From JAAYHG01 sp012735455 (GTDB taxonomy: Bacteria > Bacillota > DTU030 > DUMP01), in assembly GCA_050951365.1 (NCBI GenBank), contig JBMNIX010000008.1:1-64000 (forward strand): a stretch of DNA of 64,000 bases, in the 5' to 3' direction. The notes beneath the pieces were generated by a model. It worked only from the letters and a program-made list of their open reading frames with translations. It searched no databases and was not told the DNA's origin. This document shows positions 7,967 through 15,782 of the stretch, one piece after another (position 1 is the stretch's first letter; the number at the start of each line of letters is the position of its first letter). The position numbers and the translations under genes were made by a program.

Positions 7967-9379
7967 CTACCGTCGGTACATCTCAGCAGATGCCAGTTGG
8001 ACCACTCGATGGGGAACGCCATCTTGTTTCAGACGGCTAGCGCCCATTTCTGTTGTTAGGATGGTACCGCCACGACCAAAGACAATGCCATTCTGCATGA
8101 CGATTTCCCCTGAGACAATCGTGAGAATGGGTTCTTCTCTGGTTAAGTCGATGACAGTTATGTCGGCATCTGCCCCTGGTGTGAAATGTCCCTTTGTCTC
8201 TAAGCCGAGCATTCGAGCTGGGACAGTTGAGGTCTTCCAAACGAATTCTTTGAGTGAGAGAGCATTGAACTTTACGAGGAGAAGTCCTTTGCTTACTAAG
8301 AAATTCCTTGGGATCCCTCCGCCATCTGTACTTAGTGCATCTATTACAAAATCTGCGTCACTGTCTTTTGTCATTGCAAGTAGGAAAGCTGTGTCACGTT
8401 TGTTCACCGGAAAACTTACGGTCACATCTGTCTGCTGCTCGTCCCAATATCGTTCCCCTTCATCAGGTGTGGCATAATCGATTTCGTCGCCTTGGATCCT
8501 GTTCACAAGAGCATAGCCTGACTTGATCGCCTGGCGCAGCCCATCTGTTGTCTCTGGGAATCCTCCGGTCCTGAGGCATGTGCGAGTTACATGACTCTCT
8601 GGTACACCCGCCTTGCATTTTCCGCTTGTACCGTTAAAGGGGCCGAGATGCGACTCGGTCACTATACCCTTCCCCTTAATCGCTGATAGTTGCGATATGG
8701 CTTCCAAGGTCTCAACTGCCGGATCGCCAAGCGTGATTCCACGGCAATAGGCATTGACATGACACAACTGCATCTGGAGTCCCTCTGCTAGCTCAAGTGC
8801 CTGCTTCATACCTTCAAGGTTACTTCCTCTTGTGGTAGTACCGGCATGAAACGCGACATACGCCAACTGAGCATTAGCTATCCTGATGGATTCCCTGGTT
8901 GCATCTGGCGTCAGCGGATAGTGTCCACCCATGATTTTTATCCCCAGAGCACCTGCTTCAAGCGATTCCCTCACGTACCACGTTAGCTCTTGTGTTTCTG
9001 GATTCGAGGATGACACAGTCTTCTCAGGTACCACACCGTTGAGTACCGCAACATTGATGCCCGCACCCCAATCCGGCAGGTCGTTAATGATTTCGTCAAC
9101 CGGCCCGCCGCAGTCTAGGGCAGTTGTAACACCTGCGCGTGCTAACATTCGATGGCCATATTCCCGCCAACGCCCCGTAAGATGGACATGTGTGTCAATT
9201 AAACCTGGGACGACAATATTGCTACGAATGTCTACCACTTGAGTTTTGCCAGCAGGGAAAAGTTCTTTTTCCACCGCCGCAATCTTACCGTCGCATATTC
9301 CGATGTCGACGTAACCTTCCACATTTGTGGCAGGATCTACCAAGTAGCTGTTCTTGAGGATTAAGTCATAATTAGGCAT
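7967..9379 (-). CDS. Metal-dependent amidohydrolase (dihydroorotase-like superfamily)
   Basis: The 470-residue protein has the amidohydrolase TIM-barrel signatures: the HxH metal motif in PGLIDTHVHL near residues 58-67, a probable carboxylated lysine in ALGIKIMGGH near 145-154, later metal histidines in AYVAFHAG and QLCHVNA, and an aspartate in DALSTDGGG near 347-355. The composite domain closes with GADADITVIDL near 402-412. The substrate is not identifiable; cyclic amides, N-acyl amino acids or hydantoin-like compounds are possible. The ATG start follows GAAGGAGTG. The AbgT transporter gene follows directly. On the upstream side, the former promoter region is now bounded by the group II intron at 9478. 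Confidence 0.8.
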   Translation of the reverse strand: MPNYDLILKNSYLVDPATNVEGYVDIGICDGKIAAVEKELFPAGKTQVVDIRSNIVVPGLIDTHVHLTGRWREYGHRMLARAGVTTALDCGGPVDEIINDLPDWGAGINVAVLNGVVPEKTVSSSNPETQELTWYVRESLEAGALGIKIMGGHYPLTPDATRESIRIANAQLAYVAFHAGTTTRGSNLEGMKQALELAEGLQMQLCHVNAYCRGITLGDPAVETLEAISQLSAIKGKGIVTESHLGPFNGTSGKCKAGVPESHVTRTCLRTGGFPETTDGLRQAIKSGYALVNRIQGDEIDYATPDEGERYWDEQQTDVTVSFPVNKRDTAFLLAMTKDSDADFVIDALSTDGGGIPRNFLVSKGLLLVKFNALSLKEFVWKTSTVPARMLGLETKGHFTPGADADITVIDLTREEPILTIVSGEIVMQNGIVFGRGGTILTTEMGASRLKQDGVPHRVVQLASAEMYRR

Positions 9380-9441
9380 TTGTTTCTCACTCCTTCAATA
9401 CAAGTCGCAACATTCCGGCATTTGGATTGTTTACGCGGCCT

Positions 9442-9470
9442 CGCCGAGCAGCCTGACCGGCCGCTCGGCG
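9442..9470. repeat. Hairpin at the group II intron insertion site
   Basis: CGCCGAGC (9442-9449) pairs perfectly with GCTCGGCG (9463-9470), and the loop can add GCC/GGC pairs. The intron begins seven bases later. Class C group II introns are known to insert just downstream of terminator-like inverted repeats, so this is the likely target motif. It lacks a T tract, so termination is uncertain. Confidence 0.7.
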
Positions 9471-9477
9471 CTTGCGC

Positions 9478-11442
9478 GTGCGCCCGGCATGGGCGCTGTC
9501 TATAGGGTGCAAGTCCCGAACGGCGAAGGTAGCGGTAGCCGTAGCTTAAGGCAAGGGTGTCTGCGGCGACGCAGAATCTGAAGGAAGCCGGCGGCAAACC
9601 TCCGGCCCGAGGACCACGAACCCCAGGAGAGGCTAGTGGCAGTTGGATGAGCGTGCACGACAACGCAAAGTCCTTGCTACCGAAGGCTGCCAAGAGTAGA
9701 TGGGGCGGGTAGATGGAGGGAAAGACAGCGCCCCTTACCCGGGGAGGCCTGTCGGTAGGCCAGGGATACTGGCAAGCCGGGTCGAGAGGCCCGGTTGAAC
9801 CGGCAGGAGTCAGCAGAGGGCATAGTACCTGGAACGAAGAGCGAGGCATGGCCCGGCTAGTGAGGCACTGCCAGACAAAAGAGGCAGCAAACAGATAGGC
9901 CGGACCTAAACAGAGCACACCCGGCCAGGGAAGGCCCGAACACCAAGTCAGAGGTGAACCCGATGAGTTCGCACGGAAGGCAAAGAAAGCAGAAAACCCA
10001 AGAGAGGGCCTGTCTGCGGGAGGAAGCGGTGAATACGCGGGGGACCGCAGAAGGGCTGAGCCTTTCGTCGGCACGAAGCGGAGGATCACCTCGCGAGGAC
10101 CAAGGTGACGGCCTGATGGAGAAGGTGGTGGCCCGGAGAACATGCGGGCTGCACTGAAACGGGTCGAGGAGAACAAGGGCGCAGGCGGGATCGACGGGAT
10201 CCAAGTAGATGAACTACGCGACCTCCTGCGAAAAGTCTGGCCCCAAGTTCGAGAACAGCTCCTCCAAGGGACCTACCAGCCAAAGCCGGTCCGCCGAGTC
10301 GAAATCCCGAAACCAGGCGGAGGCACGCGGCTTCTAGGGATTCCCACCGTTTTGGACCGCCTGATCCAACAGGCACTTCTGCAGGTACTTACGCCCATCT
10401 TTGACCCGACATTCTCCGAGGCGAGCTACGGGTTCAGACCCGGCAGACGAGCCCACGATGCGGTCAGGGTGGCGCGTCGGTACGTAGAAGCCGGATACGA
10501 CTGGGTCGTGGACATGGACATCGAGAAATTCTTCGACAGAGTGAACCACGACATCCTCATGGCCCGGGTGGCCCGGAAGGTGAAGGACAAAAGGGTCCTA
10601 AAGCTAATCCGCCCGCTTCCTGCAGGCCGGGGTCATGCTTGGCGGAGTGGTCGTACGGACAGAAGAGGGCACCCCTCAAGGAGGTCCCTTAAGCCCGTTA
10701 CTGGCCAACATCTACCTGGACGACCTCGACAAAGAGCTTGAGAAGCGGGGCCACAAGTTCGTCCGCTACGCCGATGACTGCAACATTTACGTCCGAAGCC
10801 GGCGGGCGGCCGAGCGGGTCATGCAGAGTATCCGCGACTTCCTGCAGAAACGGTTAAAACTCAAGGTCAACGAAGAGAAGAGCAGCGTGGACCGGCCGTG
10901 GAAGCTGAAATACCTTGGGTTCAGTATGTACAAGAGCAAAGAGAGAATCCTTATCCGCCTGGCTCCGCAGACCACCCAACGGGTCAAGAACAAGATCCGG
11001 GAATTCACCTCCCGGAGCCAACCCGTGAGCATGGCCGACCGGATCCGGCGCATCAATGCCTACCTGGGCGGATGGCTCGGATACTTTGCCTTGGCTGAAA
11101 CTCCCAGCGTCTTTCAGAGCCTCGACGAGTGGCTGAGACGCCGCCTTCGCATGTGCCTCTGGAAGCAGTGGAAACGGGTTCGGACGCGCTACCGCGAACT
11201 TCACGCACTGGGTCTACCAGAACGGGTTGTCCACCAGCTTGCCAATGCCCGCAAAGGACCCTGGCGCATGGCCCATGGGCCAATGAACAGAGCCCTGGGC
11301 ATCGCCTACTGGGAAGCCCAGGGCCTCATGAGTTTAACCGCACGTTACCAAAGCATTCGTCAAGCTTGGTGAACCGCCGTATACCGAACGGTACGTACGG
11401 TGGTGTGAGAGGACGGGGGCTAGCCGCCCCCTCCTACTCGAT
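9478..11442 (+). mobile_element. Group II intron, class C-like, with its own reverse transcriptase
   Basis: The element starts with GTGCG (9478), the group II 5' consensus. It has a long structured leader (about 9478-9960) and a reverse transcriptase/maturase gene in domain IV (9963-11372). It ends with a recognisable domain V, where ACCGCCGTA and TACGTACGGTGGT pair around a central bulge (about 11372-11404). Domain VI follows (GGGGGC / GCCCCC stem and CTACTCGAT end, 11410-11442). The intron is on the plus strand, antisense to the aminomutase and amidohydrolase genes. It begins just after the hairpin at 9442-9470, and its 3' end lies 10 bases from the aminomutase stop codon. Total length is about 1.97 kb, normal for class C. 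The exact ends are estimated from consensus. Confidence 0.85.
9963..11372 (+). CDS. ltrA: Group II intron reverse transcriptase/maturase (frameshifted)
   Basis: The intron-encoded protein of about 469 residues has the reverse transcriptase domain (PKPGGGTRLLGIPTVLDRLIQQAL, SYGFRPGRRAHDA, and the catalytic YADD). A maturase domain ends in LMSLTARYQSIRQAW, and there is no endonuclease domain, as in class C. In the sequence given it is broken twice: one base is missing at 10135-10136 (CCGG should be CCGGG, giving ARENMRAALKRV) and one C is extra in the CCC at 10612-10614 (giving LIRRFLQAGVMLGG). Each one-base change restores the family sequence. The ATG at 9963 follows GAGGTG. The element is either freshly inactivated or, more likely, the sequence has errors. 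Confidence 0.8.
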
Positions 11443-11451
11443 ATTTGCACT

Positions 11452-12699
11452 CTAAGGTTGAACGTAGCCATTCGGGTACTTGAACACCTTGCCTTCCCAG
11501 TTGCGGATAAGAACGTGATCGCGGCCCATGGAGATTAGATACTGTGGCACGATTGGTGTCTTGCCGTGGCCCTCCGGTGCGTTGATGATGTACCATGGGA
11601 TGGCAAGACCAGAGGTGTAACCGCGCAGGTTCTCCATGATCTCTAGGCCGTCCTGCACGGTGGTCACGAAGTGCGTCGTTCCCTGCACTGATTTGGCGTG
11701 AAAGATGTAGTAAGGCCGCACCATGATTCTTAAGAGCTCGTGGTTCAGCTTTTTCATCACATAGGGATCGTTGTTGATACCCCTAAGCAGCACCGCTTGG
11801 TTGCCTAAGCCTACCCCAGCCCGTGCAAGGCGCAAGCAAGCCTCCTGCGCTGCGGGAGTAACTTCTTTCGGATGGTTGAAATGGGCGTTTAAGTAGAGCG
11901 GCAGATGCTGGGCCAGCATGTCGCACAGCTCTTGGGTGATGCGCTGGGGCAGTGTCACCGGGGTGGCGCTCCCGATGCGCTTTATCTCCACATGCGGCAT
12001 GCTGTCAAGTTCAGTGAGGATCCAGTCGATCTTGTCGTCTTCTAGAGTGAAGGGGTCGCCGCCGGTGATCAGAACGTCTCGAATCTCCGGATTGGCGCGG
12101 ATGTAGTCCAAGGCGGCCTGGATCTCCTCGTCGTGTGCCGGCTGGTCCACTTCGCCGATGTTACGGCGCCGCTGACAGTGGCGGCAGAACATGCCGCACT
12201 GGTTGGTCACATTGATTATGAGCCGGTCCGGGTAGCGGCGCGTAATACGCGGCGCCGGGGAGGTGTACTCTTCCGCCATTGGATCCGGTACGCCGTAGGC
12301 ATCGGCGATTTCACTGATGCTGGGTATCGCCCGTTGGCGAATCGGGCAGCGCGGGTTGTCCAAGTCCATGAGCGAGGCGTAGTATGGCGAGATGGCCCAA
12401 CGGTACTTGGCTCCCACCTGGGTGACCTCCTCAGCCTCCTGTGGCGTCAGATTTACCAGCTTGGCTAGGGTTTCCACATCACTGATTCGGTTTCGGATCT
12501 GCCAGTGCCAGTCGTTCCACTCCTCCTCGCTGGCGCCGAAGAACTTCTTCAGCTCCTCCTTGCGCCGGGCAAAATGCCCTGCCAGGTTAAAGCCCGTCTC
12601 AATCTCCTCTGAGGCTTTAAGGTACGGTGCGATGCGCCCACGTAGTTCCACTGTTCGCTCGCTGGCTATCCGCCGTTTCTCTTCTTCTGTAAGAGCCAT
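11452..12699 (-). CDS. eam: Glutamate 2,3-aminomutase (KamA-family radical SAM/PLP enzyme)
   Basis: The 415-residue protein is a KamA-family radical SAM enzyme. Its cluster motif is C168-GMF-C172-RH-C175 and its PLP lysine lies in EGHGK380TP. In lysine 2,3-aminomutase two aspartates hold the substrate's side-chain amine; here they are K336 (in YIFHAKSVQG) and N373 (in IINAPEGHGK). That pair, at the same spacing, marks the glutamate 2,3-aminomutases described from Clostridium difficile and relatives, which convert L-glutamate to beta-glutamate, a compatible solute. The start is the ATG at 12699 with GGGGGTG; a longer frame to 12735 lacks a site. The gene follows an RpiR-type regulator on the same strand after a 231-base gap. 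Confidence 0.85.
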   Translation of the reverse strand: MALTEEEKRRIASERTVELRGRIAPYLKASEEIETGFNLAGHFARRKEELKKFFGASEEEWNDWHWQIRNRISDVETLAKLVNLTPQEAEEVTQVGAKYRWAISPYYASLMDLDNPRCPIRQRAIPSISEIADAYGVPDPMAEEYTSPAPRITRRYPDRLIINVTNQCGMFCRHCQRRRNIGEVDQPAHDEEIQAALDYIRANPEIRDVLITGGDPFTLEDDKIDWILTELDSMPHVEIKRIGSATPVTLPQRITQELCDMLAQHLPLYLNAHFNHPKEVTPAAQEACLRLARAGVGLGNQAVLLRGINNDPYVMKKLNHELLRIMVRPYYIFHAKSVQGTTHFVTTVQDGLEIMENLRGYTSGLAIPWYIINAPEGHGKTPIVPQYLISMGRDHVLIRNWEGKVFKYPNGYVQP

Positions 12700-12840
12700 G
12701 GTTGCACCCCCAGTAGGTCTTGATAGGAGGGCCACCCTGGTGCTACAATGAAACCAGGTATACGGTCCCTCCGGAAGGTAAAAGGAACCTTTGGCACCGG
12801 TTTTGCTGCCACAAAATCGGGCCGGACCGTGACCAGCTGC

Positions 12841-12872
12841 GGAGACCGCACTACTCGTGTGGTCTCCTTTTT
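12841..12872 (+). terminator. Plus-strand intrinsic terminator in the rpiR-eam gap
   Basis: GGAGACC and GGTCTCC (7 bp, extended by CAC/GTG inside) are followed on the plus strand by TTTTTC. No plus-strand gene ends here. On the minus strand, the coding strand of the neighbours, there is no T tail. It may block antisense transcription, or be part of the aminomutase leader fold. Confidence 0.5.
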
Positions 12873-12882
12873 CACGCCACTA

Positions 12883-12993
12883 ACACCCCCTCCCGGTTGG
12901 TAAGAGACTCCTTGCCGAATAGCCACCTCATTACACGCTACTCCCACCCCCTCCAGGTTGGTAAAAGATGCTGTGGCGGGTAGCAACCTCCTC
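12883..12993. repeat. Degenerate tandem duplication of the rpiR gene end
   Basis: Two copies of about 50 bases, offset by 61 bases (GGTTGGTA at 12895 and 12956), are roughly 75 percent alike. On the minus strand the first-read copy encodes the RpiR tail EVATRHSIFYQPGGGGSSV. The second, beyond the stop and in another frame, would encode EVAIRQGVSYQPGGGVSGV. This is a duplication of the last codons of the regulator gene. Confidence 0.6.
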
Positions 12994-13821
12994 CAATTCG
13001 TCAAGACGGGCTAAGGTTTTTTCCTTATCCCGCCGGCCTACCGCTGTTAACAGCGCATTGATCACTGAAAGGGGGGCCACGAAGGACTCGATGAAGGAAC
13101 CCAGGTTGCTCTGCGCCGTGAGCGTAATGTCCGCTAACAGGGCGAGTGGTGAAAGAATGCTATCGGTGAGGGCAAGCATTCGTGCGCCCCGAGCGCGGGC
13201 GAACTCAAATCCCTGTATGGTGAGACGAGTGTAGCGAGGAAAGCTGATCCCGATCACCAGATCCTCCGAGCGCACCGTGGCCAATTCCTCGAAGATACTG
13301 CTCACCCCCTGGGGTACCACACGCACGCGTTTACCGATCATCTGTAGGTAAAAGGCGAGAAAGAGGGCAAGGGAATGGGCGCTGCGCGAACCCAGCACGT
13401 AGATGTCGCGTGAAGCGATGACGGCGTCTACAGCAGCGTCGAAGTCATCATCTTTCAGTTCCTGAAGGGTACGCCGCAGGTTCTCAAGATCTGTCGTGAG
13501 AATCTCTCGTGGCACCGACTCGCTCTCGCCCGCCACCGGAGCCACCGAAAGGCGCAGGCGGTCCGCTGTGCTGAGGCGGCTCCTCACCATTTCCTGTAGG
13601 ACCCCCTGTAGCTCCGGCCAACCTTGGTACCCAAGGGTGTAAGCGAAGCGTACCACTGTGGATTCGCTCACACCAACCAGCGCACCCAGCCGGGCCGCCG
13701 TCAGGAAGGCGGCTTGCTCGTAGTTGTGCAGGATAAACTCAGCCAGGGCGCGCTGTGCGCCAGACAGGTCTCCGAAGCCCTTCTTTATGCGTGCTTCAAG
13801 GCCACTACCTACGTTCGACAC
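12931..13821 (-). CDS. RpiR-family transcriptional regulator
   Basis: The 296-residue protein has an N-terminal HTH_6 domain (LSGAQRALAEFILHNYEQ then LGALVGVSESTVVRFAYTLGYQGWPELQ, residues about 15-80) and a C-terminal SIS sugar-phosphate-binding domain (IYVLGSRSAHSLALFLAFYLQMIGKRVR). Such regulators sense phosphosugars or related anions and act as repressors or activators. The GTG at 13821 is chosen because AAGGTGGG lies 8 bases upstream; a longer frame starts at 13875 without a site. The C terminus (YQPGGGGSSV) is Gly-rich and lies in a tandem duplication. A palindrome 49 bases upstream may be its operator. It may control the downstream aminomutase gene (inference). Confidence 0.8.
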   Translation of the reverse strand: MSNVGSGLEARIKKGFGDLSGAQRALAEFILHNYEQAAFLTAARLGALVGVSESTVVRFAYTLGYQGWPELQGVLQEMVRSRLSTADRLRLSVAPVAGESESVPREILTTDLENLRRTLQELKDDDFDAAVDAVIASRDIYVLGSRSAHSLALFLAFYLQMIGKRVRVVPQGVSSIFEELATVRSEDLVIGISFPRYTRLTIQGFEFARARGARMLALTDSILSPLALLADITLTAQSNLGSFIESFVAPLSVINALLTAVGRRDKEKTLARLDELEEVATRHSIFYQPGGGGSSV

Positions 13822-13869
13822 CTTTTCAACCCACCTTACATCAGGTCTTGCTGCATTCGGTCGGATAGG

Positions 13870-13887
13870 CTGCAAGAATTCCTGCAG
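13870..13887. promoter_or_regulatory. 18-bp palindrome upstream of rpiR, candidate operator
   Basis: CTGCAAGAATTCCTGCAG is symmetric apart from one pair (A/C). It starts 49 bases upstream of the RpiR start codon, where an autoregulatory operator would be expected. I could not define -35/-10 boxes around it. Confidence 0.4.
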
Positions 13888-14530
13888 TAGTGGATATATT
13901 CGCTGCTGTCACTCAAATTCCTGCTTGCTTTCTTTGGATCAGGTATTAATTTTTCAGAGTGTCCTAAATGGAGTGAGGAGAACTGTTGGAGTTGGTATTT
14001 ACAGTTGGGAGCCAGGGGTTTGGGTGGTGATATCGGTGTCGTAGTGCCGAAGATAGTGCGGAAGTCACGACCTGTTTTGAACAAGCTATTGTTACCATAT
14101 TAGCAGAGGCATACGACGTACTATTGCTGGAAGTGGTAGAGATGACTCTGCTGCCTTCAACATGATGCGCCAGCTGGAGTTGATAGACAAAAGTTGAGAC
14201 CCTGCCGCTTTCGTATTTCGTGCCGGTAGCTAGCCTGGCATAATTCTGCACATGCTCGCTCTCGTCAGGCAGTCAAGGCGTCTTCGTGAGGTTGCGAGGA
14301 TACCTGGGCATTGAAAGAGATAAACGCCTGGGTCCTGTATGGGAATTCCATTAAGCACAAAGTTCGATACGGAAATAGTTGTGCATTGTTGGCGAGGTTG
14401 TTTTTCGACTTGTCCGTTGCTTTAAACAGGGCCGGACAGTGTTTTCATGGGCATCACTCCTGGAAAGGGATGAAAAAACGCAATCTCTTGATTGCGCAGG
14501 GGTATTGTCGCAAAAAAATGTAGACTAATC
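13888..14530. other. Protein-free stretch between rpiR and the structured RNA
   Basis: About 640 bases hold no frame with both a plausible start site and a recognisable product. A 70-codon plus-strand frame at 14311-14523 has no convincing ribosome site and looks like chance. The only clear element is the minus-strand terminator at 14473-14496. Confidence 0.5.
14473..14496 (-). terminator. Minus-strand intrinsic terminator without an obvious gene
   Basis: CGCAATC / GATTGCG (14479-14496, 7-bp stem, TCTT loop) is followed on the minus strand by six T (A6 at 14473-14478). No minus-strand protein gene lies between here and comM at 15783, so it would end an unknown minus transcript or an antisense RNA. 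Confidence 0.55.
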
Positions 14531-14532
14531 TG

Positions 14533-14562
14533 TTGACTGTTTCCGGTGTGCAGTGCTACACT
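14533..14562 (+). promoter_or_regulatory. Sigma-A type promoter of the structured RNA/methyltransferase unit
   Basis: TTGACT (14533-14538) and TACACT (14557-14562) are 18 bases apart, just before the structured region. Transcription would begin near 14569. Confidence 0.6.
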
Positions 14563-14568
14563 TAGCTT

Positions 14569-14753
14569 AATTAATGAAAAAAGGAAGTGCCTTTTTGGAG
14601 ATTGTCCTGTAAGGAACGCACGTTATTGTAAAGCCAGGCCTAAAAGCGGCATGACGCTGCTTAGCTTTGCTGTGCAATAACCCTTCCATACGGGGCGGCG
14701 CAAAAGGGCACTTTGTGTTCTTACGGGCGCCGTATCACTTGGCGCCCGTTTTC
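14569..14753 (+). ncRNA. Structured RNA of about 180 nt (6S-like ncRNA or regulatory leader)
   Basis: Between a promoter and a terminator, the RNA folds by eye into a long rod. A closing stem pairs 14585-14596 with 14702-14713 (AAGTGCC/GGGCACTT plus T/A pairs, one bulge). GGAA pairs with TTCC (14613-14616 with 14684-14687), GTTATTG with CAATAAC (14622-14628 with 14675-14681), and AAGCGGC with GCTGCTT (14644-14650 with 14656-14662). The opened middle and the length recall 6S RNA. Alternatively it is the leader of the methyltransferase gene at 14829. I found no match to T-box, cobalamin, SAM, TPP, fluoride or c-di-GMP riboswitch cores. Confidence 0.5.
14723..14752 (+). terminator. Intrinsic terminator after the structured RNA
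   Basis: ACGGGCGCC (14723-14731) pairs with GGCGCCCGT (14741-14749) around a 9-nt loop and runs into TTTTC. A second ACGGGCG at 14768-14774 could compete for the same CGCCCGT strand, so read-through into the methyltransferase gene may be controlled. Confidence 0.65.
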
Positions 14754-14828
14754 TGCTCCGTAAGGTTACGGGCGTTCCGCTTCTCGCCGCGAACCCACTA
14801 CATCGATTAATGAAAGGATGTTTTCGCC

Positions 14829-15545
14829 ATGAAATATATAAGGTCCGAAAAGTACAGCACCAAGACCATCAGCGATCTGTTCATGGGCCCAAACCCTATT
14901 AAGCTGACCGAGGAGCTGCTTCTTAATCATCAAATACCAAACAACGCGACTGTTATGGATCTTGGTTGCGGCCGCGGAGTAACCTCCGTCTTCCTGGCCA
15001 GGGAATACGGGTTTCGCGTTTTCGCCACCGACCTTTGGGTTAGCGCAACCGAAAACCAACGGTTCTTTGAGCAGATGGGTCTGACCAGTGACCGGATTGT
15101 CCCCATTCATGCAGATGCTACGGCCCTTCCATATGCCGAGGAGTTTTTCGATGCTGTTATCAGCATCGACTCCTACCAGTATTTTGGGCACGATACGGAA
15201 TACCTGGGCAGGCACCTTCTTCCGTTTGTCAAGCGCGGCGGATACATCTATATTTGCATTCCTGGCATGAAAAAAGATTGCCACGGCAATCTTCCACCTG
15301 AACTGCTTCTTTCCTGGACGCCGGACCAGCTGGAGACCATTCATGACGCTGATTACTGGAGAAGTATCATATGCCAGACTCACGGTATCGATATCCTGTC
15401 CATCCATGAAATGGAGAGCAATGAGGAGGTATGGAACGATTGGCTTGCCTGCGATAATGAATACGCGCGGGGCGACCGGAAGACTATTGAAGCCGGCGGC
15501 TGCCAGTACCTGAATTTCATAGCGATTATACTAAGAAGGCGGTAA
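14829..15545 (+). CDS. Class I SAM-dependent methyltransferase
   Basis: The 238-residue protein has the Rossmann methyltransferase motifs: VMDLGCGRGVTSVFLA near 42-57 for SAM binding, an acidic end of strand 2 (VFATDLW), IHADATALPYAEEFFDAVISID near 93-114, and LLPFVKRGGYIYICIPG near 129-145. The substrate is unknown; the overall pattern is that of small-molecule methyltransferases. The ATG at 14829 follows GAAAGGATG. It stands alone, after a structured leader with a terminator, and is followed by an intergenic stretch towards the convergent comM gene. Its codon use looks similar to its neighbours. Confidence 0.75.
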   Translation: MKYIRSEKYSTKTISDLFMGPNPIKLTEELLLNHQIPNNATVMDLGCGRGVTSVFLAREYGFRVFATDLWVSATENQRFFEQMGLTSDRIVPIHADATALPYAEEFFDAVISIDSYQYFGHDTEYLGRHLLPFVKRGGYIYICIPGMKKDCHGNLPPELLLSWTPDQLETIHDADYWRSIICQTHGIDILSIHEMESNEEVWNDWLACDNEYARGDRKTIEAGGCQYLNFIAIILRRR

Positions 15546-15673
15546 TCTGCCGGTTTCCGCCGGCGGTTCATTGGTGAATTGGACACCTCAAGGGGCGCAG
15601 TCAATGTGGGCTGATTCGCAGCGGAGGCGGGAGACTGCTGGCTGATTCGGATGGTCTTCTGGCTTTCTCGTCT

Positions 15674-15698
15674 CTGTGACATCTGTGACAACTGTGAC
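15674..15698. repeat. Three direct copies of CTGTGAC at 9-bp spacing
   Basis: CTGTGAC occurs at 15674, 15683 and 15692, each separated by two bases. It lies in the 240-base gap between the convergent methyltransferase and comM genes. It could be a short tandem repeat or an iteron-like protein site; nothing else supports a function. Confidence 0.35.
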
Positions 15699-15782
15699 TT
15701 GGTGAATTCGCCGCACATCCCCTACTCTAGAAGATTGTAGTAAGCCCTGATACATCCTCACCTAGTTGTTCCGAGCCTATCT

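Noticed and set aside
9361..10176. 271-codon minus-strand frame inside the intron leader
   Set aside because: It lies antisense to the structured group II RNA, is Pro/Arg/Ser-rich and has no recognisable domain; a GC-rich structured RNA often leaves such open frames.
11452..12699. Lysine 2,3-aminomutase (kamA)
   Set aside because: The two aspartates that define lysine specificity are replaced by Lys and Asn; no lysine fermentation genes are nearby.
12699..12930. T-box leader of the aminomutase gene
   Set aside because: The nearest match (AGGGTGGCCCTCC) lacks the conserved NACC core of the T-box sequence, and there is no terminator in the right orientation.
14311..14523. 70-codon plus-strand frame before the structured RNA
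   Set aside because: No convincing ribosome site, unusual composition and no similarity; probably chance.
14569..14753. Cobalamin, GEMM (c-di-GMP) or SAM riboswitch
   Set aside because: AAAGCCAGG and GGCCTAA fragments recall parts of cobalamin and GEMM cores, but the other invariant motifs are missing.
14766..15407. 213-codon minus-strand frame opposite the methyltransferase
   Set aside because: Antisense to a gene with full methyltransferase motifs; no family similarity and no ribosome site.
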